DNA of 64,000 nt from Jackrogersella multiformis. Taxonomy: Eukaryota > Ascomycota > Sordariomycetes > Xylariales > Hypoxylaceae. Below the pieces are notes generated by a model that saw only the letters and a list, made by a program, of their open reading frames with translations, was not told the DNA's origin and ran no database searches. Below are positions 12,669-25,411 of this stretch, in pieces (the first letter of the stretch is position 1; the number at the start of each line of letters is the position of its first letter). The stretch covers positions 744,001-808,000 of the forward strand of contig CADCXD010000005.1 of the NCBI GenBank assembly GCA_902806575.1, in the 5' to 3' direction. A program made the position numbers and the translations under genes.

Positions 12669-15600
12669 ATGTCGAACAACGACCAGTCCGTTCGGAGGCT
12701 GCTGCCCCAGAGCTCGAACTCCTCCTTAAACTCCTTCTCGTTTGCGCCCCAGACTTATCAACCTCCTAGGGAGACCCAGAAGAGTGCGATCCATGAAACT
12801 TGTCCTGTATGCCGTTATAATCGCTTGTTCTAACTTATTTGTTTCGTAGATTATGTTTTTGTGGACGAACATAACCGACATAAGCGGTTGAAGGGTATGG
12901 AACATCATAATGCTAAAACTCCGTGACGAGATCATCGTAACTAACTGGAATGCCCGCTGCTAGTGATGAGGGCATGCGAAGGTTGTAGGAGGAGAAAAAT
13001 TAAATGCGATGCCGCGACAACAAACACTTGGCCCTGTTCGGCCTGTATCCGACTAAAGCTCCATTGCGTACGGCCTAATGGCCAGTATGAAGGGTCGCCT
13101 ACGGACACGCAATCTTATGAAGCTTCACAGTCCGAGTACGAAATCGCCTCTGGTCAAGGTAGCTTCAGGCAAATGTCCATGGGGCAGCAACCGGCACAAT
13201 CCTCTATGATGGCCGCTCAGCCGAAGTCTTCTATGTATCCGACGCCCGGTCCTTATTCCGAACATCAAGGCGTGTATCCTCCTATGCCGTACGGAGATCC
13301 GCCGCCGCCGCCAAATCAACTTCAGTATACTACTATTCCTTCTCAAGTGAGCGTTATGGATCAGTCCTACTCCGCCAGCGTATTCCCCACCCCGCCGATG
13401 CACCATCATTCTATACATTCAGAATCCTCGCCCGAGTCTTACCACCAAGATCCGTACGGGGCAGGAGACCTATCTGATATTCTAGGGGCCCTTAGGGTCG
13501 ACGAAGCAGGCACAGGTTTGTTTTGCTTCTAGTTTTGTACTTAATTTCTGCTAACTGCTTGAAGCCCCGTATCTAAACAACAGGATGGCCTTTGCAGGGC
13601 AAGAGGAAGAGCCCGCCGTCGAAGACCTAGATGATTTTAAGACCGTACTGCCGCCTATGCCGTCAGGGCCTGGTTTGAAGATACGCATACCTCCAGAGCT
13701 GATGCCGGACGACGGGACCATCATGCATTATTTTGACCTTTATTTCACTAACGTACACCCCTATGTTCCGGTGTTGAACAAAACTCAGCTGTACCAGCAG
13801 TGGCACACGAATCGAGAATCGATGTCACCTCTGCTCTTAGAAGCAATTTTTGCAGTGGCCGGTCGACTTGCTGACGAGCCAGCCCAAGGACAGCAATGGA
13901 TCGCTCTCGCTTCGAGTAAGGTCCCAAGCTGGAATTCGACTCGTATTCTTTGCTAACTTAATGTAGAACATGCCGATTCTTTTATGGATGTGCCGCGCTT
14001 GAGCACCCTACAGGCTTTGCTGATTATATTGAAAGCAAGGGAGGCTTCGCCGAAGCGTGGTTATTACTATAGGTCCTGGATGTCTATCATGCATTGTGTC
14101 GCTATGGCTAAAGATCTCGGGCTTGACGAGCATTTTGAAACCCACAAAGCTGGTAAATCATGTGGTTCTTCTCCCTCCGAGTGCATCACGAAGAGCCGCA
14201 TATGGCAAACCATCTTCGTGTGCGAGACTATGATAGCCGCCCCTCAAGGTAAGGCAGCTCGCCCCCCCTTGGCCTGCTATTCCTTCCGGTTCTAAACGTG
14301 ATTTAGGGCGACAAGACACCTCTGTAGAACCCGAATCTGTTGACTTCAACGTTCCGAGACTGATGCCTAGTTGCGAGGAAACTGAATATCATGCTAGTCG
14401 AAATTTTGCATATCTATCTCGCATTGCCCGAAACCTCAACCGGGCGAACACCATCTACTCTAGGATTAAGAAGAAGAAGGATTGGGGCCTCGACCCCGAA
14501 TTGGTGCAGCTCAACCCTACAATAACGGGCTGGCTCAGCGATCTCCCGGCTGATCTACGTCTTACATTTCCAACAGACGGATCACCCCCTTGGCTCCCGT
14601 CGCATTTTATCGGAAATATGCATTCGTACTATTATTTGAGCATCATCATACTTCACCGGCCGCAGCTATCTTTCCTGGAACCGATGGGCCCCGACGGACA
14701 GTGGAAATCGCACATGTGCCTCTGCTACTCGTCAGCTAAGGCCCTATGCCGTCTTCAAGAATCGATGCTGCAGTCGTTCGGTCTGAGCGGACTCCAATGC
14801 ATGCAACGAGGCATCAGTTTTACCATCTATGCCATTCTTTCCTGCATCGTACTCCATCTTGTGCGTCTCAGCGGATTTTCTTATTTTCTATAGGGAGTAT
14901 CATAAAGCAAAGACTAATAACAGTTTATATAGGTCGCGTTAACTTCCCCTGACCCGGAGCTCAACACCGATGCGCGAGACTACTTCACGCGGCACATGAG
15001 AATATTGGAGAAGACCATGCATTCTTGGCCGCTACCAGAAATGTTGAAACAAATTGACGCCGTACGAGAGGCTTTCTCGGCTGACATTAGGAAACCATTC
15101 GTCTTGAAACAGAGCTTCCCTTACGGAAGTCCGCATCCTAGTAGTCATTCGAGCCCGCCGACGGCGAATACGTTTAAGCCGCCCATGCTCCAGACAAGCT
15201 CGTTGGACCCGAGCATGGATCCGCACGCTGGTCAGCAAGTTAGTTATGCCAACCATCCTATCACACCCATATCTGCCAGTTCGGCGGACAACAAAAGTGA
15301 CTCTCCTTCTGCACAGTCGCTCTCCCTGATGAATCCTGGCCAAAGCGCGCAGGCCTCGACACTCTCAGGCGGGATATCGTTGGGAGACCATCCCACGTGG
15401 AATCCGTCGCGTCTATTTGAGTGAGTATACTTGAGCATCTAATTCCTTCCAAACTGGGGTTGCCTAGCTAACGACGGAGTCGCTACAGTCAATGGAACAC
15501 GACTTTCGGTACGCAACAAATCCAATCTCAGCCAACTACAGTGGCTCCACATTCCAGTTCTCTAAGTGTTGGTTCATCTTCAGGTGCCCCCGAAATCCCG

Positions 15601-15807
15601 ACTTCTCAGGATATCCAACTCGGAAGCGGGTCCCTGCCAGCCGTAACGCAGCCTATGCACCAGCAGTACTCGGCCCCTCCCATGCAGACGTTTGTCACGC
15701 CAGCTATGTGGCAAGAATCGGTCGCTAGCGTCTACGAGGGTGGGCTTAAGCGACGTTGGGATTACGACAGCGGCACTTCGATCTCTCAGCCAGTCAAGCG
15801 CCGCTAA
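12669..15807 (+). CDS. Zn2Cys6 transcription factor with fungal-specific regulatory domain
   Basis: Predicted nuclear DNA-binding regulator. Model: join(12669..12783, 12850..12894, 12964..13515, 13565..13915, 13967..14248, 14307..14860, 14933..15420, 15489..15807), 901 aa. Seen: a basic lead-in HNRHKRLKVMRACEGC, then the binuclear cluster C58-x2-C-x6-C-x9-C-x2-C-x6-C88. The nine-residue middle loop (DAATTNTWP) is longer than in Gal4. A Pro/Gln/Ser-rich linker follows, then a fungal_trans-type region (DLYFTNVHPYVPVL, RLSTLQALLIILKAR, LHSYYYLSIIILHRPQLSF) and the C-terminal block VTPAMWQESVASVYEGGLKR. Phases agree at all seven junctions, most with a CTAAC branch site. The first donor (GTGCGA at 12784) is chosen because the better-looking GTATGC at 12807 breaks the frame. 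Targets are not deducible. Confidence 0.88.
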
Positions 15808-17278
15808 GCTAGCTATAACCGTACTGATGAACCTCCACCTAGATACCACCTTCTCTCTTCGTAACGAGTATGATCGATGGATCTCAGAACAACCGGCGAT
15901 CCGATGAGAGGAAGTTCGACGATAATCTACGGCGATATATCAACTATCCCCACGCGCTTTTTTTTTTATATTATTTTTTACTCATCTATGATCTACTATC
16001 TATAGATTTTATCTGTTTTGACCATGACATGTACAACAGGGGTTTATGAACTGAATTGGCAGGTACAGATACGACGGAGACCAGAATGGTAGCAGAAAAA
16101 CGTAACATTTGCAAGGGAAGAGATCTATCCATGACGTGAAGGCACTGATGAACTGTTTATACAAAACGTCTTGGTACGAAAGGGGGTCTAGGCCAGGGGT
16201 AAGATCGGGGAGCAGCCGATCTTTGGCAAATCAGTCTCTGTCGGAGAGAGAAAAAACGGCAGTTCTCCAAAATCTTGGCAAAGGCGTTTCGAGGTAGCAT
16301 CTGGGACGCGCAACCCACGAGGCAAAAGATAAGGCTTATCATTGTTTTACTTCTTTTTGGGGGAGGGGGGGAGTTGCCTTTGTACAATACGATCTGCATG
16401 GCGACGGGCGGGTGGGTGGTTTCTGGAATTTTACTAATCTATACATGATACCACGGGAGTTCATGTCGGGAGAAGGGCTAGCCAAAGGGGGGAGGAGGAT
16501 GGGGTGGAAGAAATATATACCTTAGGCTCGTTAGATGTATGGTGAGACGGATTTGAAATGGGATCAAAATGGGGAAGCCCTTTACTTATCTGTCCTGGCA
16601 TCTGCTTCGGAAGATATGAAGATATGAAGACTTGTAGAGAGTGACGTGTTCAGGAAGCTGGAACTTGTGTTTGAGATTCTATGATTGATGATAAAATCGC
16701 ATAGATGTTAGAGAGATCGGCGAGGTTTGAAGAGGTTGTAGCTCGTAGTGGATTGCACTACGACGGCACAGGTTATGAAATACGGGTATTGGTTTACAAC
16801 GCTGGTATGGGATACGATGCTGAGTACTTGGTTACGAGATCTTGTTACATGACATACCTAGGTAGTTACCTACTACTTAAGTCTGGTCGTTACCCGGATA
16901 TCCTCCTCCTGGGAGAGACTTTGAGAACCCCCCCCCGAGGAATACCAGAGGCCCAGCTACCCGTCTTAAACTAGCCGGTCCGTCTCGGGCAGGTAGGTAA
17001 TGCGACCTATCTATTTAAGTATTTAGGTATATACCTTATATAAACCAGATAGCTATGAGGTACGGTAGGTAGCTAGAGATTAGCGATTGCGCAGTCGCAG
17101 CCGCGCCCTGGTCGTCCGGAACGGGCTAAACGAGCTGATGGCTGGCTGGCTGGCTGGCGAGGTTAGGCCAGGTGAGAGGTGGTAGGTGGTAGGTGGTAGC
17201 GGACGGGTTTCCAGAACGCCTCTAGAACCTACCTAGTCGACGGTGCGTACCTAGATGATGTGTGGGAGGGATGGAAAT

Positions 17279-17364
17279 AGGGAGGTAGGTAGGGAGGTAG
17301 GGAGGTAGGGAGGTAGGGAAGTACATAGTAGGGAGGTAGAGGTAGAGGTAGAGGTAGAGATAGG
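17279..17364. repeat. GGTAGGGA / GGTAGA tandem repeats
   Basis: About six GGGAGGTA-type octamers followed by four GGTAGA hexamers, both made from the same GGTA core that is dispersed through the spacers. Confidence 0.85.
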
Positions 17365-17631
17365 GCGGGTTAGATTGCGCGAGCGCACGCACGCGTGACG
17401 TGCATGGCCCATACATACATACATCCATTACTTGCCTACTCCCTTACTTACTTACTTACCTGCCTCCCTAGCGCTGCACTGCGATGGCTTCTAGAAGCTG
17501 GTGGGAGCGCAGGGTTCGAGATTCACACGTGTAGGCTGGCTGCCCTGCTTATCTACGTGCGTAGGTACCTATCTATCTCTAGCTACTTACCTAGCTACCT
17601 ACCTATCTTACATGATGCTATCCTCGGAAGA

Positions 17632-17683
17632 GTAAGTAAGTGTAAGTGTAAGTGTAAGTGTAAGTATAAGTATAAGTATAAGT
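17632..17683. repeat. TAAGTG/TAAGTA hexamer microsatellite
   Basis: About four GTAAGT units of TAAGTG type followed by three to four of TAAGTA type. Confidence 0.85.
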
Positions 17684-20396
17684 TACCACTAGGTACCGTA
17701 TTATACGCCTCCACTAAAGTCGACCGTTAGAAGCCGAGCCGCCACTTGGCGATGTTTTCCATCGGCTCACGTAACCACCACCACGGCGGCGGCGGCGGCG
17801 GCGCCACCCGACGGACTTTCAACTATGTGTTGTGTACCTAAGTAGTGTAGGTAGTGTAGTGTATGTACATGCGCTTGCAACTTACACAGCATCTTAGGTA
17901 CATACCTCGGTACGCAGGATTTCACATGCGGTTCTCGGCCGGATGCAGATCGGACGGCATCCATGCCAATGGTGATGGTGCGGCTACCCGCCGGCGGCGA
18001 TGCAGCAGTCAGCTACAGGTAATTACCTACATAGGTACCTACGAAGCTAGGAATATGTAGGTATATATCCATACGTACCTAGGTACACATACGTAAATAC
18101 ATATGTAATATGTACCTACCTAGGTGTAAACATGGATGTAGTGTAACATCCCATCCCATGCATCCATCTCGTTGATACCTACCTAGGTACCTACATATGT
18201 ACGGCCAGGACTAAACTAAAGGACTATGCATAATCTCTGACGGCGCGGGGCCGTGACCTGATTGGTGGGGGTTTACGCAACCCCGGGGTCTGGTTGGCTG
18301 GTTCTGCTGTTGGTTACATGTCGACCGTGTTTCCTTGGTATTTACCGTACATGCTTAGGTAGGTACTGTATGTATGTACCTACCTAGGTACCTACTGTAT
18401 GCATGTACTGTATGCATGTACCTAGGGTATAGGTAGTACAGATGCGCCAGCGACCCAGCACGCAGTAGGTACCTACCTAGGTACATAATCTATACGAGGC
18501 AAGACCGTCTATTGGTCGGCTGGGGTTGCTAATAACCCGTACATGTACATACATATATGTAAGTAACTCGGTATGGTATGGTATCTAAGGTAAGCAAGTA
18601 ATAGGTAATAGGGTCACCAATGAAAACACCAAGAGAGAGAAGAGAAGATCCCGATACCCGAAATCTGACCTACCGAGCCCCAATCCAGCGCGAAAACAAA
18701 CAAACAAAACCAGGCCGGGTCAGCTCGCACGAGACTACCAGGCTACCTGATCACTTACAGCTCTACTATCCCGACGAAAATATGTATGAGATATGTATGT
18801 GTGTAAGTACACACCGAAAGCAATATCGCCATCGAAACGGGAACGAGGACGAGAACGCTCTCGGTATCAGGTAGCCAGGAAGATGAAAATTTTCGTTGCC
18901 ACATATATGGACTTTCGTTCTTGCTTCGTACCTACTCAGCGACTTACCAAATGACCTACCCAGGTACGTATGTATGTATTATATAGTGTACCTAGGTATG
19001 TATGGGATATATGGGATGTGCGGATGGCTGTATCGCCGCCGGTCCGATTAGTCAACTAGCTAACCGAACCGTATGGGCTGACCGATCGATACGGTCCGAA
19101 AGGCGTTCGACTGACTACGCGTACCTGGAACTCATCTTACCTATGGGTCGAACCACTTAACTTAAGTTCGTCACTTATGCACGACATATAATACCGGTAC
19201 CCCTAGGTATACACCAACATACCAATACCCTAATAAGAAGGCAGGGAGGAAGAAAGGGAGGGGATTTCCAAGTTATCTGATTTGGTCAAACTCCCCTACC
19301 CTACCTCACCTTGCCCTACCTAGTCAGCTAGTATATGTGACGATGATTAATAATCATCACCATCAAGCAACCCCTATCCAGCACCCCAGTGTCCTCCCGA
19401 CCTCCACGTCCACCCAGGTACCTCACCTGCTGACCTACCTACCTACCTATCTATCTCAGGACCTGAAAACCCGGAACAGCCCAGGCCGCCCCTTACTTAG
19501 ACGGGGAAACCTGTACCTGTACCTGTCCATACCTCTCCCAGCACCTCTAGCCACACCTATGGACCCAGTATATGTAAGCAGCGAAGATGACAAATCTGCC
19601 AGGCCAGTTAGTTAGTTATTAAGGTCTAGATCTACCGCCGAACGAGTGTAACATGCAATGAACACGAATTAAGCATCTAGACCTATTTCCCTACCGACCT
19701 TAGAGACTTGACCTTGTGGAGTAGCAGCAAACTCGAGTAAAAAATACAAGAGCGGCGTGATAGGTATTTAGTATGAACAAGGGCGGGATGTTTCGACCGG
19801 GCTAACCACCAAAGCCGAACTCCGTGTCGAGGCTGACCGGTAGTAGATGTTATGCTCGGAACACTACATCATCCACCAGGTTGCAATATCTTCACCTGGG
19901 CATAAAGATAGACGTAGAGATAGAGATAGAGATAGACATAGGTAGGTAGACATGCACTACCCACCCAGCCACCATCACTCCCACTCTTGAACAACACGCA
20001 AGAGCACTTCACTTCACTTCACATAGACATAGACGTAGACTTAGACATAAACATAGACATCATTCTTATAATTCATTTCCCTCTTCTCTTCTCTTCTCTT
20101 CGCCGCCGCCGGGTGAGTCGTGCTCATAAGCTCATAGGCCTACCCGGCAGATTCGGTACTTAGTAGTAGAGCACAAACAGACAAGCTTTTCATACGGAAG
20201 CTCGACGCGAGCTCGCCGCAACGCCGGACCCCTTTCGCCGGCCGGAACTCCCCTTTCATCCCTATGTAGCGAACGACGCGCTCCCGTGGCCGTGGGGAGT
20301 AAGCATATTACCGTGCCGCCTGAAACGCCGCCCGAGTGCTATGTATGGTATCAATTCAACAGTGCGCGAAAAAAAACATTAATGTGCGATGCGGGC

Positions 20397-23300
20397 TTAG
20401 TTCCACGCCTTGGAGAGCGGGCTCGCGATCTTGGGCGCGAACTGCAGGCTCTTGCGTCGCGCGGCCATCAGGCGCATCAGGATGCCCTGGTCCTTGTCCT
20501 GCTTCAGCGCGCCCGCGCCGACGTTGGCGTACGCGCGCTTCGACGGGCACGTCCGCATCATTAGCTGCTCCTTCTCGGGCGAGTAATCATCGTAGTCCGC
20601 CGTGCTGGGAGAGTCGGGGGTCACGTCCATCGCGAATCTCCTGACGGCTTCGGGAGCTGGTGTCTTCGGGACGGGAGTAAGCATGCTCATATCGCTCTCC
20701 CAGTCGTGCTCGCCGGGCGCGTCCTCATCTTCGTCGTGATCCGACGGTGTGCGCATCCAAGCCGTGCTATCCCTACGGCTGATATGATTGTTCGGAACGG
20801 TCTGACACTCTCGCGATGGCCCTGGAATGCTCTTCATTGGCGTGACTAGCGTACCGTTGAAGTTCGCAAGTGCCTTAGGCTCCATGCTCTTTCGACGGTT
20901 GTGACCCCCGCGGGGGATTAGAGACGTATCGACATAGTAGGGTCCCTCCTCGAGCCACTGATTCTCGCGTTCACAACTAGAAGAGATGTTAATGCCTTAA
21001 TCATAGTGTAATTCTAAAGGATTGACTTACTCTAATACCCAGCCAACACCGACGCATTGCACAACACCGCCAGACTCTCGAACCTTCTCTAACGTTCGCT
21101 TGCCTCCGTCCTTATACACCACATGAGTGATGCCCACCTTGGATGTTGACCCATCACCGTTGACAGGGCTGGTGGGGTTCCAAGGCCAACTCTTAACGCA
21201 ACGGGCGCCCATCTGCGAGAGAAGTTCGACAAAGACGGTACTAGCGTCTGCGCCATCGCTCGTATGTACGTCGACGAAGACGACCGCGCCTCGGAGCAGG
21301 GACATGTTTAGGTCTCGGCGAGGGGTACGGGCTGGCGTGCCGATCGAGGACCAGATATCAGACTTCGCAGGGGTGACGGGAGGGTATTGGTGCTCATTAT
21401 CCTCGTCGACATCCATCTTGGATGGGTCCTTAGTAGGCGAGTATGAGGTGACCGTCGCATTCCTAAAGAGACCGGTCGGGCGGTTAACGGGAGGAAGCCT
21501 CGACGCACTGGCACAGCGTTTCTTCGCAGCCCTAGGAGAAGAATCATCGGCCGGCTTAAGTGGCACCTTGGATATGGTATGGAAAGCTCTAGGCGCAGAA
21601 GGCCGGGTTGGTGTCACCGGGTCGAGACGGCGCATGCCGGCGTTTGACCCTAGGAGAGCCGGATCGATAGGAACAGCGTTCTCGTCGCCATATTCCTGGC
21701 TAGCCTCCGAGATCGAGTCGTCGTGGACGGTTTCGATAAGAGACATCTCATTTGCCTCATTAGCAAGTTCGATATCCTCATCTATAATGGGCATATCGTC
21801 AAACTCAGGTTCACCATACGCCGCGTCAATCTCTGCCTCGAGGGCCGCCTCAATAGCAGCTTGGTTCTCCATTTCGGCACGGATCTTCATCTCTTCGTCA
21901 AAGAAGCCTCTGGACGGTGTAGAGTCAGCTGGCGCGGTGTCGTTCTCCTTAAGCAGCGAAAAGCCCTCCTCCTTGAAATCCGGAGACGACGCCGGTTGAA
22001 CATTGCCCTTTTTGACCGGGCTTGACGCCTTCCATTCGCCGAGTTGGCTGGCAAGCGGGGTGAACCCGAGTCTCGAACCCTTAGAAACAGACCGAATAGC
22101 ACGGGTTGCCGCTTTAACTGCGCTGGATGGCATTCCATTTCGGCAGGCCTTGAAGTTACTAGGCGTGGGGGTTGACGGAACGGCATTGAAAGATACGGTA
22201 TCGTCGTCTTGGTACTTGGAGAATGCCTTTCCACTAGACGCAAGTTCATCTTCAGAGTCGGACATATCACGGTCTTCCAGGTCCTTGGCTCGCAGTCTAA
22301 AAGCCGAGTTGGTAGCCTTTTTAGGTGGTGACTGGGGAGGTGTGGTTGGGGCTGGACTAGGAACATTCTCGTCCTCCTCCTTTGCCTGGGCCTCATCGAT
22401 CTCCATAGGATCATCACCTAACCCCTCAACTGTAGCTTCAGCTTCAATAACCTGCTCCACATGGACTTCAGCCGACTCAGTTGGGGCAGATTCCGGTTGT
22501 TTGATCTCCATATCCTTCATCGGGAGTGGGTTATTTCGGAGAGCCGGGTCCGCGTGCCTGGGGAGTACGGCAGACAAGCGACCTGGAAAAATGAGTTGGG
22601 ATGGGGACTCAAGATCTACATCGTCGTCGTCGTCGTCCTCCTCTTCCTCCTCCTCCTCCTTGGGCTCTTCGTCTAGTGCCACGTCGCCCTCAGTTTCCAT
22701 CACCTCCGGGTGTTCCGCAGAAAGTTGCTGCATTTCTACAGCTGGCAACTTCTCAACTGGGGAAAGTCTAGGTGCGAACAGTTTATCGGCACTGCCATCG
22801 AACATCGGCGCAGGGTGGCCTTGTAGCTTGAATGGCGATGCTGGTCGCTTTGCTGGTGATTGCAAGAGAGACATCTTAATCGGGGAACGAGCGATGTCAC
22901 CAGACTCGTGCGAAGGAGGCTGGAGTGACTTGATGGGCAACTGAGGTCGCTTGGCGGGAGAGCTAAGGATTGGGGTCTTTGATAGAGATTGCGCTCCCTC
23001 CTGATCGTTGTTCGAGGATAGGAGCAAAGACGGAATCGCGTCTACCTTTCTTGCAGACGATTTCAACATATCCTTCCAGGGAGAAGAGGGTGGCCTACGG
23101 GCCGGGCTGCCAAATACCGATACACTAGCCGGCTCCGAAGCTTCCTGGGCATCCTCGTCCGCGTCCTTAGTCAGCGGCTGAAGGTCAGGCTTCTTAGCCA
23201 TGCTGGATGGTTTCACGGGACTCTTCATCAAGGGCTTGAATGGGGTCTTCTCCAATGTTGCAAGTTCGTCATCCGAATCAGCATCTCGAGACAATGGTCG

Positions 23301-24260
23301 ATTCTGGGCATCCTTCTTAGGGCTGAGGGGCGACTTGTCTGTTTTCTCGCTGGTGGTTGCGGTTCTTGCACTAGCTCTGGTAGCTCTTCCGGTGGCGGCA
23401 GGCTTGCGAACGGGTCTTGCGCGCATGCCGGTGGCAGTCTCCACAGTCTTGCTCTTGGCCCTAGCTGGTCCGGCATGTAAGACATTCTCCTTCTCTGGTT
23501 CTTGGAAGGTGACGGATTTCTTAACAGCCGCGCCAACCCTGGAAGCAGGTCTGGAAACGGCGGACTTCAGGCCAGGAGTGGGTTCGGTAGAAACGGCAGT
23601 AGTGACGACACCAGCTGATGATTTAGTACCTGACGTAGCGCGAGAGCGGGTAGTCTTCTTGACTGGTTCTGATGATGACTCTCCATTGCTGCTATCGTCG
23701 GTTGTCGTCTTTCGGGTTCGTGTGCTTGTACGCGTCGTCTTCGCCGGCTCTTGTTTGGGAGCAGCGGCTGTAGTTGTCGTGGCCTTCTTCGCTCTGCCAC
23801 GCGTAGATTTAGTGGAAGCGGTAGCTCCAACATCAAGAGAAACCTCAGGTTTGGATTCAGGCTCAGGCTCTGGCTCTGACTGGGACTGGGACTCGGCAAC
23901 CTTCTTCGGACGCCCTCGGGTTCTAGCGGGCTTATTCATAGCGCGTGGCTGATCAACATCTGTTTGGGGATTGCTGAGATTGTCCTCCTCTTCGGTTTCA
24001 TCTGATCGAGTTTTTCGCTTTCCGACGCGCGTTGTGGTTGTAGTTGAAGTAGTTGCGGTTAAAGGTTTTGTAGTTGCGGGTCTTGTACTCGTGACCGATG
24101 CTGTTGCCTTGGAAGGTTTAGTTGAGGTCGTTCTCGATATCGAGGTCGAGGTCGAAGTTGCCGTCCCAGTGGTTGCGGTAGTATCTTTCCCTGCTTTGGC
24201 CGCGTCCTTCGCGGCTGCTCTAGCACGCGTCATGCGCTTGGGAGGACTCGAAATATCCAT
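20397..24260 (-). CDS. Large BRCT-domain protein, disordered N-terminus
   Basis: Model: complement(join(20397..20976, 21031..24260)), 1269 aa; the 54-nt intron has GTAAGT, and the join restores GVGWVLDCERENQWLEE. Seen: about 980 residues of Ser/Thr/Ala/Lys-rich disordered sequence with SPAKRP/SPVK-like motifs and an acidic run near 545-570. One BRCT domain follows at about 990-1090: VVFVDVHTSDGADAS at its start, GITHVVYKDGG in the middle, and the BRCT Trp in VGWVLDCE. A conserved tail has VPKTPAPEAVRRF and LMMRTCPSKR. BRCT domains bind phosphopeptides in DNA-damage and cell-cycle complexes. The microcephalin-like spacing of FVDV…THVV…W suggests a chromatin role, which is inference. The start is the ATG at 24260; the open frame further upstream has no ATG. 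Confidence 0.9.
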
Positions 24261-25411
24261 GATGCAACCTCCGAAGTAATGAAAGATCAATAAAGAAATT
24301 TACCTAGGGAGATGCTTGAACTAATTCTTCAATAATCAAATTGGTCTGGTATTGACCGAATTGATGATGTTGAATAATTCAAGTCGCGGTGACGTTGGCG
24401 GTTGGTGGATTGATGGATTAACATGTGAGTTAAGGTCGAATGGGTTAAGGTCAAATAAGGTCAAATAAGTTTGAACTCTAAGGTCACCGCGGTTTCATTT
24501 TTTCCTTGTTTATATTTACCTGGTCATAGCTCCTTCGCTAGGCTGTAGTGGTTCCGCCCCACCCGCGTTGGCCCACCGACCATATTTGCTGGTACTGGTA
24601 CCTAAACGGAAGCACCTAGGTATTATTTGATTATGTCATCGGGGTTGAAGAAACTTTACTTTACCTAGTACCTAAGTAGCTACCTACCTAGGCTAGGTAG
24701 GTAACCAATCATTTCGCATCACAACTCCTTTCTTCTAATCAATCATCATTAACATCAACAATTCTCGATTCCTTAAAAAATTCCTTAAAAATTTGAACTG
24801 GCTCCACTGGCAACATGGAGCGCAGTTGTAAATATTGATATATTCAATCCTATGTAAACACTATCTCGGACAGCTTCACCCTATAATTAAATTAGACAAG
24901 TGTCAAGCTTGCTACCATACATAATATCCAAGTTTTCTTTGCTAACATTACCTATTATATCTTGCCGCTCATACCTACTACCTAGGTATCAGGTCTCTCA
25001 CCTAGGTCTTTTACATGGCCAGCCCTATACTGTACTCGTGCCCAGGTGACGTCGGAGAGTATCTTCTTCGCATCTTGCATGATGCAGTGTTACGTCCCTT
25101 ACAGGCGGCTAGAGCTGAGTAACCGCCTCGACTCGTTCAGGTCCTCTGGCTGATCTCCAGTATTTTATTTCGAAATCCCTTGCCTGAAGAGAGGCGCCCC
25201 TCACGCCGGTATAGCAAACTTTTGTAAAGTAAAAAATTTGCTCAAGAGAAGGATGGTTTCGGTCAGGAGCGTGTTCGCCATCTTTAAAATGGTACTGCAT
25301 TATAGCTATGAATTTCCTTGCTTTTTCCCCCTGTATAGGTATCATTAGTTACGAGACAATAATGTGACGAAGCCAATATCAGTATATTAGCGAGACATCA
25401 TTTTCTTGGTA
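24261..25411. other. Divergent promoter region, BRCT gene / HET gene
   Basis: 1.15 kb between two 5' ends, with a few TACCTAGG palindromes near 24670-24705 and AT-rich sequence at 24700-25000. A 78-codon frame on the minus strand at 25109-25345 begins with ATG but has no recognisable domain and no clear partner exon. I do not call it a gene. Confidence 0.5.

Larger units (their letters stand above)
15808..20396. other. 4.6-kb convergent spacer, microsatellite-dense
   Basis: Lies between the 3' ends of the zinc-cluster gene and the BRCT gene. It holds GGTAGGGA/GGTAGA, TAAGTG, GGC, TAGACA and TTCTC microsatellites and many CCTAGG- or GGTACC-centred palindromes (for example 18175-18200 and 18355-18430). 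Open frames here are repeat-derived. I see no gene. Confidence 0.6.

Noticed and set aside
12807..12849. 43-nt intron with a good GTATGC donor as first intron of the zinc-cluster gene
   Set aside because: It puts the next conserved segment (YVFVDEHNRHKRLK) out of frame; the donor at 12784 gives a 66-nt intron and the right phase.
22003..22944. Long open frames on the plus strand (also 21127-21999 and 23200-23952) opposite the BRCT gene
   Set aside because: They are Ser/Ala/Val-rich mirrors of the low-complexity Lys/Ser/Thr codons of the real gene on the other strand and contain no domain.
25109..25345. 78-codon frame with ATG upstream of the HET gene
   Set aside because: No domain, no partner exon, and it lies in a probable promoter region.
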